Source: Caulobacteraceae bacterium (GTDB taxonomy: Bacteria; Pseudomonadota; Alphaproteobacteria; Caulobacterales; Aquidulcibacteraceae). Taken from it: a stretch of DNA of 64,000 bases. Shown piece by piece: positions 35,271 to 46,878 of this stretch (the stretch's first letter is position 1; every line of letters begins with the position of its first letter). Under the pieces are notes generated by a model. That model ran no database searches. It was not told the origin of the DNA and was given only the letters and a program-made list of their open reading frames with translations. The stretch spans positions 1 to 64,000 of the forward strand of contig JADJCG010000019.1 in NCBI GenBank assembly GCA_016703335.1, given 5' to 3'. The translations under genes were made by a program, and so were the position numbers.

Positions 35271-35680
35271 CTAATTGGTACGGCGGAAGCGGGCGACGTC
35301 CGCTCCGCCGATATCATAAAGCACCAGCTCGCCATTCTCGATGCGATAGCCGCGCGTATCGTCCAGCGCCGTCATAAACGCGCGCTCCGCTTCCATCGAT
35401 GGTGGCGAGCACATCATGCGCGTTGTGCCGACATCGCCGAACTCCAGCGCTTGATCCGTGACGCCCGCTGACGCGAACCAGCGATTGCAACCCGCATAGC
35501 CAGACGCACGATCCTGCGCGAACGCGATCGTCGGCGGCGTCGCGCTGTGCGCTTCGTTCACCATCATCCATTCGCTACCCGCCAGCGGCCCAAGCGCTGC
35601 GGCGCTGCGCCGCCACCAGCACCTGCCGTGCTCGCGCCAAGCGCCGGAAGAACAAGAGCGGCGAGGGCGGCGCGCTTCAT
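35271..35680 (-). CDS. META-domain (HslJ-like) exported protein, first copy (frameshifted)
   Basis: The META core is clear: SGYAGCNRWFASAGVTDQAL, then VGTTRMMCSPPSMEAERAF, with the paired cysteines of HslJ proteins. The N-terminus is in another frame: ATG at 35680 begins MKRAALAALVLPALGAS, a signal peptide. A shift near 35590-35620 rejoins the META part as AGSEWMMVNEA. About 136 residues. META domains occur in envelope stress and drug-resistance proteins. Second copy follows upstream at 35685. Confidence 0.7.
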
Positions 35681-35684
35681 GGCG

Positions 35685-36101
35685 TTACTCCGGCGTTGGC
35701 AGATTGCTGTTGAACTGCGCGATCTGACGTTGCCGCGAATCCATCAACACCAAGGATTCCTGATCGAAGTGCGCGTACCGCGTACGCTCGAGCACACGCA
35801 GGAAATTGCGCTCGGTATCCCGCTGCATATTTGTCGGGCACGCCATCTCAGTCGTCGCCACCATCCCAAAACGCAACTCTTCGCCTTGCTCGGTCACATC
35901 CGCTGTCCAGCGATTGCAGCCGGTGGAGCCAGACGCGCGATTGCCGATGAAATCCATCGTCGCGCCGTGTGGGTTAGCGTCGAGATCATCCATGCGCAGC
36001 CATTTGGTGCCCGAAAGAAAGTGCGTTGGTTCTTCCTCCCCGCGCGGCGAGCCGCTGGCGCAAGCGCCGAGCAGCATTAGAGCGAAAAGAGCAGAGCGCA
36101 T
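35685..36101 (-). CDS. META-domain lipoprotein, second copy
   Basis: 138 residues from the ATG at 36101, chosen because GGAGG lies 5 bp before it. Signal ALFALMLLGACASG with lipobox. The domain shows LSGTKWLRMDDLDANPHGAT, ASGSTGCNRWTADVTEQGEE and MVATTEMACPTNMQRDTERN, with both conserved cysteines. It is a neighbour and probable paralogue of the gene at 35271, 4 bp apart on the same strand, and its start lies just after the SDR gene. Confidence 0.75.
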   Translation of the reverse strand: MRSALFALMLLGACASGSPRGEEEPTHFLSGTKWLRMDDLDANPHGATMDFIGNRASGSTGCNRWTADVTEQGEELRFGMVATTEMACPTNMQRDTERNFLRVLERTRYAHFDQESLVLMDSRQRQIAQFNSNLPTPE

Positions 36102-36112
36102 ACGCGCCTCCA

Positions 36113-37030
36113 TCAAACCGGATCGTACGGAAACACTGACGCGCTGGCGCCGGGGTCGGTGTAGTTCGCCTTCAGCGCTGGCAGCGCTTGTTCGATCAAA
36201 GTCTGCGGCGTCCAGCCTTCGAGCCGGCCCAGCGTTCGCACTGGCCGCGGCTGATTGAACAAGAACACTTCGTTGCCGCGCACGGCAAAGATCTGCCCGC
36301 TCGTATCCTTCGCGCCATCGGCGCAGAGCGCCACCGCCAATTGCGCCACCTGATCGGCGCGCATGCCGTTCTTCATCCGCTCCACGCGCGCCGCGCTCGC
36401 TTCATCCTTCACCGGGATCGACGCAATCATCCGTGTCCAAGCAAATGGGGCGATGATGTTTGAGCGCACATTCTTGGCCAAACCTTCCATCGCCACAATT
36501 CGAGACAAGCCCATAACGCCCAGCTTCGCCGCCGCGTAGTTCGCTTGGCCGATATTGCCAATCAAACCTGAGGTGGACGTGAACAGAACGTAAGAGCCAT
36601 CCTGTTGTTCACGGAAATGCTCGATCGAAGCGCGCGTGACGTTGAAGGCGCCGTTCAAATGCACATCGATCACGGCCTTCCAATCGGCCGGCGCCATCTT
36701 GTGAAACATGCCGTCGCGCAAAATGCCCGCCGGATTGATCACAGCGTGAAGTCCGCCAAATTCCTTCTTGGCTTGCTCGAACATCGCTGCGACTGCGTCG
36801 TAGTCGGAAACGCTATCGGAGTTCGAAACCGCCTTGCCGCCAGCGGCGCGGATTTCCTTCGCCACTTCTTCAGCAGGTCCAGCCGAGCCCGCGTCCGTGC
36901 CCTTCAGGCCGCCGCCAAGATCGTTGACCACAACGCTCGCGCCTTCGCGGCCAGCAAGCAGCGCGCACTCTTTACCGATGCCATTGCCCGCCCCGGTAAC
37001 GACGACGACTTTGCCGCTCAGCACACCCAT
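36113..37030 (-). CDS. short-chain dehydrogenase, 3-hydroxyacyl-CoA dehydrogenase type
   Basis: 305 residues. NAD-binding motif VVVVTGAGNGIGKECALLAG, VINPAGILRDGMFHKM in place of the usual NNAG, and catalytic YAAAK with the preceding serine in TSTSGLIGNIGQANYAAAK. The length, the ILRD motif and the long end resemble HSD17B4-like SDRs that act on 3-hydroxyacyl-CoAs or steroids. The ATG overlaps the MFS gene stop as TGATG, so both are probably one operon. Confidence 0.85.
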   Translation of the reverse strand: MGVLSGKVVVVTGAGNGIGKECALLAGREGASVVVNDLGGGLKGTDAGSAGPAEEVAKEIRAAGGKAVSNSDSVSDYDAVAAMFEQAKKEFGGLHAVINPAGILRDGMFHKMAPADWKAVIDVHLNGAFNVTRASIEHFREQQDGSYVLFTSTSGLIGNIGQANYAAAKLGVMGLSRIVAMEGLAKNVRSNIIAPFAWTRMIASIPVKDEASAARVERMKNGMRADQVAQLAVALCADGAKDTSGQIFAVRGNEVFLFNQPRPVRTLGRLEGWTPQTLIEQALPALKANYTDPGASASVFPYDPV

Positions 37031-38342
37031 CACGTCTTCTCCACTTCTTGGTTCAACTGTACTGCGCTCTGAGCCTCTGGCGAGAGCGATTTGGACTCAA
37101 ATCCATCGGCCTGCGCCAAAACAGGGAAGAGCTTCATCCATCCAAGTGACGCCGCGACCGCCGCGGTTCCGCCGATCGTCACCGCCATCACCGGCCCAAA
37201 TATCCGCGCCATCAGACCCGCTTCGAAATCGCCGAGCTCATTCGACGCCAAGAGATGAACACAAAGCTCACCGCCGAGACTCGTCCGCGCATGGCGTCGG
37301 GCGTTGCAAGCTGAATGAGGCTCGAGCGAACGTAGACGGAAATCATGTCCACGCCGCCCGCGACCGCCATTGCCAAAGCCGCTAGCCAGATCGTCGTGGC
37401 TTGCGCGAACATGATCGTTGCCAAGCCAAACACGACCGTCGCTCCGAACATCCACAGGCCCACACGCCGCCGCAGCGGCGCGATCGCCAGCGACAACGCC
37501 ACGCTCGCCGCGCCAACGCCCATTGCCGATCGCAACAGGCCACTCTCGCTCGCCGAGCCATGCAGAATGTCGCGCGCAAACACCGGCAAAAGCGCGACCG
37601 CCCCCGCGAGCAGCACAACAACAAGATCCAATGAAATCGCCCCAAGCACGATCTTGTTCGACCACACGTACTTCAGCCCATCGACGATCATCCCGATCGT
37701 TCTTGCGTCCTTCACCTGCTCTTGCTTCGGCGGCTTCAGTGCAAACACCATCGCCGTGCTCACCAGCAACAGCACCAAAACCGTGCCGTATGCGAGCAGC
37801 GGACTGATTCCGCAGAGCAAGGCGCCCACCGAGGGCCCAATGATCAACGCCGATTGAAACGCCAGCGACGACATCGCGATGCCCTGCGGCAGATCCTCAC
37901 GCGGCAACAACATCGGCAGCAGCGCCGACGCAGCCGGCGGCATGAACGCATTGGTCGCGCCTGCCAAAATCGCGGCAGCAAAGATCGCGGGCACGACAAC
38001 ATCTGGCCCGAACTGCGTCGCAACGCACAGCCCAAGCGCGATCAGCGTCTTCATGCCAAAGCAGATCAGGAGGATGAGCTTGCGGTTGTAGCGATCTGCC
38101 GCTTGGCCGCCGAACAAAGACAACGCTAGCAAGGGTAGAAACTGCGCGAGCCCTACAAGCCCAAGCGTCAGCGCGCCTTCGCGAATGTCCTGCCCGTGCA
38201 TCCGAGCCGTGTCGTAGACCTGCCAAAACATCGCCGCGAGCTGCATCTGGATCGCGAGCGTGCCGAACCAGCGCCCCGCCCAGAAGAGCGTGAACTGCCG
38301 GCGCCTGAAAATGTCTAGGGAGGGGATACGGAGGGACGCCAA
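37030..38342 (-). CDS. MFS transporter (frameshifted)
   Basis: About 437 residues joined. Many membrane helices; MFS motif A is visible as FGGQAADRYNRKLILLICFG. The group resembles the EntS/MFS_3 exporters. The main frame ends after VSAVSFVFIS, and a shift near 37245 continues ASNELGDFEAGLMARIFGPV and MAVTIGGTAAVAASLGWMK, the normal last helices. The start is a TTG at 38342 with GGAGGG-like sequence poorly placed, so it is uncertain. Substrate unknown. Confidence 0.82.
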
Positions 38343-38434
38343 GCGGCGCGGACCATGCTCCGCTCGCCCGCGCGGTGCAATATGAACATCGCGCGATTGA
38401 CGGGGCGGCCACGCAGCCCTAATCGCGCGCTCCC

Positions 38435-38932
38435 ATGGCCAACACGCTCATCGCCGAAAAGCCCGAGCATCACGACGCGATCGAGCGTGTGCTCGCGCGC
38501 GCCTTCGGCCCTGGCCGCTACGCCAAGACGAGCGAGCGTGTCCGCGAGCGCGGCGCGATCCTGGAACCGACGCTGACCCGCGTCGCGCTCAACGAAGCGG
38601 GCGATGTCGTCGGCGTCTGCCGCATTTGGCGCGTCGAAGCCGGTGAGCCGCTCTACTTTCTTGGCCCGCTTGCCGTCGATCCGTCCGAGCAATCTGCGGG
38701 TTTGGGCCTCGCGCTTGTGCGCGACGCTGTGGCGGCGTGTCGTGCCAGTGGCGGCAATGGCGTCGTGCTTGTTGGCGCCGAGCGCTTCTTCCGCGCCGTC
38801 GGCTTCACGCCGGTGCCGGCAGGCAGGCTCTCCATGCCCGGTCCCGTCGATGGTGCGCGTTGCCTGTGGCTCGCGCTGCGTCCCGGCGGTCTCGACAAAG
38901 TTCACGGCGAGCTCAGCGCCCCAAACGATTAG
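38435..38932 (+). CDS. GNAT N-acetyltransferase
   Basis: 165 residues of the YhbS-like GNAT group. The acetyl-CoA loop appears as LAVDPSEQSAGLGLALVRDA (Q/RxxGxG/A type), and the last strand as FFRAVGFTPVPAGRLSMPGP. The acceptor cannot be predicted. It is divergent from the MFS transporter and convergent with the membrane module. Confidence 0.85.
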   Translation: MANTLIAEKPEHHDAIERVLARAFGPGRYAKTSERVRERGAILEPTLTRVALNEAGDVVGVCRIWRVEAGEPLYFLGPLAVDPSEQSAGLGLALVRDAVAACRASGGNGVVLVGAERFFRAVGFTPVPAGRLSMPGPVDGARCLWLALRPGGLDKVHGELSAPND

Positions 38933-38941
38933 ACGTCAGAA

Positions 38942-40985
38942 CTAGCCGTTCTCGCGCCGCCAGCCCCACATCAGCAGCGCCAATCCAATCAGCGCCCAAG
39001 CCCAACCAGGCCCAAACGGCGACGCAACGGCAGAGCGCACCGTGTAAGCGCCATTGCGCTCAATCCCGATCCAATCGCCGCCATTCGCATTCGCCCCACG
39101 ATCGACACGACGCACCTCAGGCAAGCGCCGTCCATCTTCGCCCGTCATGAACACGCTGCCGCCCGTAGCGTTCGCAAACGGCCGCAGAATTTCAGGATTA
39201 GCGGCAAGCGCACCAGCTTCGCGCGGATTGAGCGGGCCCACAGCAGCGAACGCGCGCAAGTTTCCACTGCGCGCTTCGTACAATCCTTGCTCCGTCGCCG
39301 GCGCTTCGCCGCGATAAAGTCCAGGCGCGCTCTCATCGAGCCCAGCTTGCGAGCGCTTACCACTCGGCGAGATAATATCGACTGGCCCCGGCGCATTGCC
39401 CAATGTCGAGCGCTCAATCTCCAAGCCGCGCGGACCTGGATCGAGCGTCAGACTATCGTCCTCTAATTCCGGCTCTTGCATCAGCCAGTGCATCAAGCGC
39501 CGCAACAACTCGCCGTGCGGCCCCCCGCCATCATAGCCACGCGCCCACAACCAAGGCTGATCCGACCACAATTGTGCAACGCGTCCGCGTCCCGCGCGAT
39601 CGAGCACCAACAGTGGCCGCCCATCCGCGCCGGAAAGCACAGTCTGTCCACTCGTCGCGCGCGCATCGATCTGCCGCGTCCAATGTCCCCACCGCGCCGG
39701 ATCAGGCAGTCCGCGCACAACAGGGTGGCGTTGTCCCAACGCCGTGGGCGTCGGCCGATAAGGCCGCGAGATAATTTGCCCCGTCGGTTGCGATGGCAAA
39801 ATGCCCGCGAGCGCCGTGCGATAAAGCCCGTCGAGTCCCGCTTCCTGATCGCCAGCCGTGATCAGCAAAGCGCCGCCTTGCTCAATTCGCCTCGCGATCG
39901 ACGAGAAATAGTACGCCTGCAAAATCCCACGCTGCGGCGCACGATCGAAGATGATGAGGTCGAACTCATCCAAGCGCCGTTCGAACAATTCCTCTGTCGG
40001 GAAGGGGATCAGCGCCAACTCATTGAGCGGCGTGAAGTCCTGCTTGTCCGGTGGCCGCAAAATCGAGAAGTGCACCAGATCCACCGCTGGATCGGACTTC
40101 AGCAAATTGCGCCACACCCGCGCGCCCGCATGCGGCTCGCCCGTAATCAGCAGCACCCGCAACCGGTCTCGCACGCCATTGGCCGCGAACGCCGCGCGAT
40201 TGTTCGAGAGCGTGATCTCCTGCGGCCCTTCCGCCGCTTCGACGATCACCATATTCCGCCCGCGATGCGTCAACCGGATATCAACCGAGAACTCGGTGTT
40301 GGCGCGCACCGTCGTGTTCACCGCGCGTTGTCCATCGATCGAGACACTCAGGGCGACAGGCGCGTTGCCGTTCGTATCGATCACCCGCCCGGTGATCCGC
40401 ATCACTTCGCCGACGATTCCAAATGTCGGCGCCGAGATCAACTCCAACCGCCGGTCCTCACGCTCCGGATCGCCGACAATCAGCACATGCGCCGGCCCAA
40501 GCTCGCGCAGTCGGCTCGGCTCCGCCGGCGGATCGGCCGCTTGCCCATCGGTGATCACTACCACGCCGCCAATGCGATCGCGCGCCACATCGCTCAGCGC
40601 ATCCTCGATCACACCTGTGATCATCGTCCCGTCCGGTCCGCCGCGCGCTTCGCGCACGCGTACATCAAGCCCCGGTTGCTCCGATAATCTCTGCGCCATC
40701 GCATCGGCCGCCGCACGCGCCGCATCGCGCCGCCCGGCCAACGCCAAGCTCTCGCTCTGATCCACAACGATCAGCGCCACATCGTCCGCAGGCTCACGCG
40801 TCTCGCGCACCCATTGCGGCTGCATCAATCCAGAAACAAAAACGCTAAGCCCGCCCGCGCGTCACCGGCGCTCCACCGCCGCGCCAAATGTAAACGCCAA
40901 GCGCAATCACAGCGATCACGCCGAGCGCAACCATCACGCTCCACGGCAGCGCCGGATCAAACCCAATGCGCGCGCCAGCAATCAT
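38942..40985 (-). CDS. large VWA/glutamine-amidotransferase-like membrane protein (frameshifted)
   Basis: About 680 residues. The start MIAGARIGFDPALPWSVMVA is followed by a membrane helix. A shift near 40855 leads into LSVFVSGLMQPQWVRETREP. The first domain resembles a VWA fold (VALIVVDQSESLALAGRRDA as a MIDAS-like DxSxS), followed by the amidotransferase-like part (FDLIIFDRAPQRGILQAYYF, GGALLITAGDQEAGLDG). The C-terminus ends with a helix and WGWRRENG. It is the last gene of a MoxR-DUF58-DUF4159 operon; its ATG overlaps the DUF4159 stop. Confidence 0.75.
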
Positions 40986-43646
40986 CGCCGCTCGCCGCCC
41001 ATGCGTTCGAGCAGCGCCGGCACGTGCACTTGGTCGGCTTTGTAGTTCCCGGTCAGCGCCACCATCACCATGTTGACGCCGAACCGCAGCGACATTTCAC
41101 GCTGACGATCGCTCACGCCCGCTTGCCCGGACCAAGCGCTCGCCCAATCGCCATCGCCAATAAAAATTGCCGCCACGCCATCGCGTGACGAAGCTGCCGA
41201 TGCGCTCTCCGCCCACAATTGCGCCGATTGCGACCGCCCCGGAAAACTGCGCAGCAGATAAAACGCGCGCGTCACCACATGCTCTTGCGTGACCTGCTCC
41301 AGCGGCGGCACGTCGATCCCCGCGAGCATCGCCTGCGCTGGTCGCGATGTCTGCTGCGCGCCGGCATCGCGCGTATCGACCAGCAACAATCCACCAATCG
41401 CCAAATAACGATCGACATTGCTCAACGCCGCATCCGGCAAACGTCGCGGCGAGGGCGGCGCCGGCCAATAGATGAACGAATACGTCGACAGATCATCGCG
41501 TGCGAGATCGATAGCCGCCGGCGGACCAGGCTCAACCGACGTGCGGTTCGTCAAAACTTCCGACAGCGCGCGCAACCCTTGCTCCGACGCGCGATCAATC
41601 CGCGAGATCTCCCGTGCGCACATACGCCAGCCGCAACGTCTGTGTCGGATCGTTAGCGTTCTGAGCGTGCGCATCGCCGCCAAACACGAACAGCCCAGCG
41701 AGCACCATCGCCGCCGCAGCGCTCGCGCGCCGCGGCAGACGCGGCAGCTTGCCAACCAGCAACAACGCAATCAGCAAATCAATCGCCAGCATCAAGCCAG
41801 CCAATCCAAACAGCCATCCGGCCAACGGCCGCTCGATCACCGCGCCCAACCCCGCGCGCGCTATCCCGCTCGGCAACGCGAGCGGTTGAAATGAATCATC
41901 CGGCCGCACCGCATCGATCGCCGCCGACACACCCGCGCGCTCATACAAACCCGGCGGCGTTGCCGGAGAGGGCTGCGCAATCGTGAACGCCTCCGGCGCA
42001 ATCGGCTGCATGTCCTGCGGCGCAGGCGCCAGCGAGCCGTAGCCGTCCAACAAACGCTGCGCCACGAACGGCCCACCCGAAATCTCGCGTTCGCCCGCAC
42101 CATCCGCCCGCGCCGCAAACGCCAGCGTCCGCCGCAAAATCTCAACGAACAGCCCGGAGAGCGGCACATCAGACCATTCTGGCGTCGCGCTTACATGGAA
42201 GAGCACGATCAGTCCGCGCCCGCGCGCCTGCGCCGTCACCAACGGCGAATTGTCCGAGAGCGTCGCCCACACGCGCGCTTCTTCAAGCGAAGCTGGCTCC
42301 GCCAAAACTTGCCGACGCACTTGCACGTCAGCCGGCGGCGAAATCCCCGCATACGGAGAGTCCGCCGGAAACGCGCCAATACTCAGCGGCGTCTCCCACG
42401 CCAGCGCGCTGCCTAGCGTGCGCTATCCGGGCCGCAGCCGCACCGGCACGAACTCATCCGCGTCGTTCGCCAGCCGCGGCCCTGCGAACCGCACCAACAA
42501 TCCGCCGCCCTCAAGCCAACGCTGCAGCGCCGCGCTATCCGTCGGCGCAATCCGCCCAGCATCCGGCAAGATCAGCGCCTGCGCGCGCGCATCAATGAGC
42601 TGCGTGATGCTCCCACGCTGCAAGCTCGCATACGGCTGCAGCGCGCGATCCACATAAAACAATTCCGATAACAGCGGCTGCCCCGCGCCACCCGGATCAA
42701 CCAAGCCAACAAACGGCCGCCCCGCGCCCGCCGGCAACAACCGCACCGCGCCCGCGCTCTGCTCGCCAACAATCCGCACCCGCGCCGCGCGCGCCGCAAT
42801 CTCCGGCGGCAACTCAATCCGCGCGCTCGCCGTCAGCGCGTCGCCCTGAAACTGCAGCTCCGCCGCGCCAAGCGAACGGCCTTCCGCCGTCTCCGCCGTC
42901 ACCGCGCCAGCCGCTGACCCATTCGTCGCGCGCCGCGCTTCAATCACAACGCCTTGTGGCGTCACCGCACCCGACACGATCCCGCGCGCCGTCTGCGCCG
43001 GAATCCGCGCCGTCACCGTCCCGCGTCGCTGCAGTTCCGTCGCCAACGCTTCCGCGCCCGCATCGTTCAAGCCATCCGTGATCCAAACAATGCGATCGAA
43101 ATTGCCTTCGGTGCGCGCGAGCCGCGCCGCCGCATCCGCACGATCCGGCCGCCACGGCTGCGGCTCCAAACGTTGCACACGCGACTTCGCATCCGCCGCC
43201 GTCAGCGCTTCACCCGGATCGCGCGGCCGCAGGCTCGGCGCCGTGAACAACATGAAGACCGGCGCACGCGCGCGTTCCGCTTGCGCAATCGCCGCATTCG
43301 CTGCGTTGCGCACCTCGCTCCACGCCGGCGCCGAGGTCCAACCATCATCAATGACGATCAGCGTTCGTCCACCCAGCGCGCTCTCACTCGCTTGCGGCGC
43401 CAGGCTTGGTCGCGCGAACGCCAAGATCAGCAGCGCCGCCGCCAGCATCCGAAACAGCACCAGCCACCACGGCGCCCGCTCGCGGCTCTGATCATCCGTG
43501 CGCAAGCCTTCAAGCAAACGCGCCGGCGGAAAGTGTTCGCGCTGCGGCGGCGGCGGCGTCGCCCGCATGATGAAGAACAGCACCGGCAGCGCCAGCAGAG
43601 CCAGCAACGCACCCGGCGCCCCAAACAGGAACGGCCCGAAGCTCAA
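40982..43646 (-). CDS. BatA / DUF4159 membrane protein (two frameshifts)
   Basis: About 888 residues over three frames. The N-terminal BatA region has two helices (FLFGAPGALLALLALPVLFF and MLAAALLILAFARPSLAP) and a VWA-like part (RTLIVIDDGWTSAPAWSE). After shifts near 42420 and 41610 the C-terminus is DUF4159: FIYWPAPPSPRRLPDAALSN, then MVALTGNYKADQVHVPALLE. Family members always end with this YKxDQVHxPAxLER motif. Presumably in the cytoplasmic membrane, working with MoxR and DUF58. The start overlaps the DUF58 stop (ATGA). Confidence 0.8.
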
Positions 43647-44482
43647 GCGAACCGCTCCGAGATCAACGCAATCAGCAACGCCAGCGCCGGCGCCGCGCCA
43701 TGGTCGGTGCGATGCAAGAGAGCAGGGAAGCCAAAGTTCGCGCCTGCTTGCCGGATCGCGCGCCGATGTGTCTCCAACCGCTCAGCATAAAGCTCGCGCA
43801 CGTTCTCAGGGCGTCCGATCAAAGTCTCGCTGCGCCGGTTCGGTTCAAGAAACAGGGTCCGCCCACGGAACGGAAAATCCTCTTCCGCCGGATCGGCCAC
43901 CATCACCAGCGCGCCACTCGCGCCGGCATCGGCCGCTGCACTCAAGCGCGTGCGCCACGTCTCAACCGGCGCGTAAAAGTCCGAGAAGAAAATCACGCAG
44001 GTCCGCGATGGCGCATCCGCATCTTTCTGCGGTGTCAGGAAATCATGCGCAATCCGATCCACCGCCCGCGGTCCCGTACGCGGCGCATGACCAAGCACGC
44101 CCACACGCTCACCGCCACGGTTCAACAATGTCGCCAGCGCCAGCGCAATCGTCTGCGCGCGCCGCAACTTAGTCGTCCGCGCTACATCGCTCGTCCAATT
44201 GAAACCAACGTCCGGATCCATCCAGATCCACGCCGTCTGCGCCGCTTCGCGCTCGCGCTCGCGCACAAAATAGCGATCGCCGCGCGCCGAGCGCCGCCAA
44301 TCCACCAATCGCGCGCCATCTTCCGCGCGGTGATCGCGATATTGCCAGAACGCTTCGCCTTGCCCCGCGCGCCGGCGCCCGTGCAAACCCGGCGCACTCG
44401 CCGCAAGGCGCCGCGCATCGAGCAGCACGCCGGGCAAATCGCCCGCCAGCGCGAGCGCGTCGAGGCGCGCCGGATCGCTCAA
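43643..44482 (-). CDS. DUF58 domain protein
   Basis: 279 residues, TTG start. DUF58 motif GQGEAFWQYRDHRAEDGARL, followed by VDWRRSARGD, which matches the invariant xYxxGDDxRxIDWxxSAR pattern. A VWA-like part follows (AWIWMDPDVGFNWTSD, VIFFSDFYAPVETW). These proteins are partners of MoxR ATPases. It overlaps the DUF4159 gene start, and is 4 bp from the fragment at 44486. Confidence 0.85.
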   Translation of the reverse strand: MSDPARLDALALAGDLPGVLLDARRLAASAPGLHGRRRAGQGEAFWQYRDHRAEDGARLVDWRRSARGDRYFVREREREAAQTAWIWMDPDVGFNWTSDVARTTKLRRAQTIALALATLLNRGGERVGVLGHAPRTGPRAVDRIAHDFLTPQKDADAPSRTCVIFFSDFYAPVETWRTRLSAAADAGASGALVMVADPAEEDFPFRGRTLFLEPNRRSETLIGRPENVRELYAERLETHRRAIRQAGANFGFPALLHRTDHGAAPALALLIALISERFA

Positions 44483-44485
44483 CGC

Positions 44486-44590
44486 TTAGCCTTCTTCTTG
44501 GCGCGCTTTTCTCCGGCCCTTCTTGGCAGCGCAGGGCGGGCGCCACATGTCGACGATCACGTTGAAGCCGGCATACCGGCGCTCGGCGGA
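44486..44590 (-). pseudogene. 3' end of an unidentified gene, cut by a G/C run
   Basis: A minus-strand frame reads RRYAGFNVIVDMWRPPCAAK, then KGRRKARQEEG and TAA (44486-44488). The lysine/arginine-rich end and regular composition look coding. Upstream (right) it runs into the 14-base C run at 44593-44606, beyond which the sequence is unreliable. It lies between DUF58 and moxR; the gene cannot be identified. Confidence 0.4.
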
Positions 44591-44870
<280 letters not shown>

Positions 44871-45858
44871 CGCGCTCCGCGAGCTCATCCACCAACGTGT
44901 CGATATCCAAGCCCTCTGCGCGCGCGCCAAAGGAGAGCGACATACGATGCACCAAAGCCGGCCGCGCCAGCGCCGCCACATCATCCACTGCCGGCACCAA
45001 ACGCCCGCGCAACAACGCCCGCGCCCGCACCGCCAGCATCAAAGCTTGCCCAGCACGCGGACCAGGCCCCCAAGCGACATGCTGGTTCACACGCGGATCA
45101 TGGCTCGAGCCCGGCCGCGCCGAACGCACCAGCTCCAAAATGCTCGCCAGCACTTTTTCACCGACAGGCATCGCCCGCACCAAACGCTGCAAGCGAATGA
45201 GCGTCTCCGCATTCAACACCGCTTGCGGCTGCTGATCGCCAAGCCCCGTCGTCTCGATCAAAATCTTCCGTTCGATCTCCGCATCCGGGTAGGGCACATC
45301 GACCTGCAACAAGAAGCGATCCAGTTGCGCCTCCGGCAACGGATACGCGCCTTCATGCTCGATCGGGTTCTGCGTCGCCAGCACGTGGAACGGCATCGGC
45401 ACATCGTAAGCCGCGCCGCCGATCGTCACGTGATGCTCCTGCATCGCCTGCAGCAACGCCGACTGCGTCCGCGGCGACGCGCGGTTGATTTCATCGGCCA
45501 TCAAGAGCTGCGTGAAGATCGGTCCCTTCACGAACCGGAAGTGGCGCCGTCCGCTCTCATCCTGATCCAGAACTTCCGAGCCCAGAATATCTGCCGGCAT
45601 CAGATCCGGCGTGAACTGCACGCGGCCCCAATCCAGACCCAACACCCGCGCCGTCGCTTCCACCAATCGCGTCTTCGCCAAGCCCGGCGCGCCCACCAGC
45701 AGCACGTGGCCGCCCGCCAGCACCGCCGACAGCACCAGCTCGATCACGCGTTCCTGGCCGAACACGGCCTTGCCGATCTCTGCCCGCACCCGAACCAAGG
45801 TTTCGCCGGCCGCCTCGGCTTCCCCAACCAAGGCCTGCGGATCGTTGGAATTGCTCAT
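44871..45858 (-). CDS. MoxR-type AAA+ ATPase, 3' end lost in a G run
   Basis: About 329 residues are credible. Walker A is VLLVGAPGLAKTRLVEATAR, Walker B LLMADEINRASPRTQSALLQ, sensor 1 FHVLATQNPIEHEGAYPLPE. The C-terminal lid ends MSLSFGARAEGLDIDTLVDE, then the frame enters the homopolymer tract as poly-proline. 329 residues is the usual length, so the true stop is probably within a few codons. MoxR proteins act as chaperones with VWA/DUF58 partners, which follow here. The start is only 33 bp from the divergent DUF1285 gene. Confidence 0.88.
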
Positions 45859-45891
45859 GGACGCGAAGCTCGCTTAGTTGGGGGCTGAATT

Positions 45892-46432
45892 ATGACCGCA
45901 CCTGAAAACACCTCGTCCCTGGAGCAATTGATCGCCGCGCTCAAGCGCGAAGCGGGTACGGGCGACAAAGGCCTGCCTCCAGTCGACAAATGGAACCCCG
46001 CTCATTGCGGCGAGATCGGCATGGAAATCCTGGCCGACGGAACATGGAAGCACGAGGGAACGCGCATCACGCGCGAACCCCTGGTCAAGCTTTTCGCCTC
46101 GATCCTGAGAAAAGACGAAGACGGCGTGACCTACCTCGTCACCCCAGTCGAGAAGATCATCGTTAAAGTCGAAGACGCACCCTTCGTCGCCATCCGCGCC
46201 GACCGCGTCGGCGAAGGCTCCGATCAAACCATCGTCTTCACCACCAACGTCGGCGACATAGTGACCGCCGGCCCCGACCACCCACTCCGCGTAGACCGAA
46301 GAGGCGACGAACCGCGCCCCTACGTGCACGTGCGCGGCAGGTTGGAAGCACGCGTGCTCCGCGCGCCGTTCTACGAACTGGTCGAATGGGCCGAACCGAA
46401 AGAGGGAAAGCTCAGGGTTTGGAGCGGTGGGG
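45892..46432 (+). CDS. DUF1285 protein, 3' end uncertain
   Basis: About 180 residues. Conserved DUF1285 stretches: PPVDKWNPAHCGEIGMEILA, DGTWKHEGTRITREPLVKLF, and EDAPFVAIRADRVGEGSDQT. The protein ends in KLRVWSGGAF, typical for the family, after which a G run begins. As given, the frame stays open to 47217, but that part is nonsense. Function unknown; in related genomes it stands with moxR, Nudix hydrolase and cca, as here. Confidence 0.85.
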
Positions 46433-46435
46433 CGT

Positions 46436-46480
46436 TTGGGGGGGGGGGGCGGGGGGGCGGGGGGGGGGCGCGTGGGAGTT
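46436..46480. other. second aberrant G tract
   Basis: A run of G interrupted by single C at 46439-46479, directly after the last credible DUF1285 codon. Further short runs occur at 46791-46800 (G), 47004-47012 (C) and about 47155-47164 (C). Between 46480 and 46652 no convincing gene is visible. Same interpretation as the tract at 44591-44870. Confidence 0.7.
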
Positions 46481-46652
46481 CAGCGGGCCAAGGCGTGGGG
46501 AATGACGTTTCTCCTTGTGCGCGGAGCGCGCCGGGGGGGCCGCGGGCCGTCGGGCACGCGTCGAGTCACGGGCTCGACGCTGCGTTTGGTCGCTTACCGC
46601 CTCCGCGGCGTGGCGCGCACGACCTGAGGTTCAAATTGCCGCGAAATTACCT

Positions 46653-46790
46653 TCACCGTCGTGAGTGCTGTTGCCAAGCGCGGAGCGCTTGCTCGAGCTC
46701 ATCGCTCCATCGACCCGCAAAAGCGCGCGCCGCCGCAGCTTCCCGCGAGAGTGGGTTCTCGAAGTCTGCTCAAAGGGCCCGGGGGGGGGG
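46653..46790 (-). pseudogene. C-terminal gene fragment, unidentified
   Basis: One minus-strand frame reads ADFENPLSREAAAARAFAGR, then WSDELEQALRAWQQHSRR and TGA (46653-46655). The helical, balanced composition suggests a genuine C-terminus. It begins at a G/C run (46791-46800), so the rest of the gene is not readable. Identity unknown. Confidence 0.35.
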
Positions 46791-46878
46791 CGGGGAGCCG
46801 CTGACGGCAGGGGCGCGCGATTCCCCCACAACCGCACAGATGCTGACCCCGCCACCCGCGATCATCCGCCCTGTCAAA

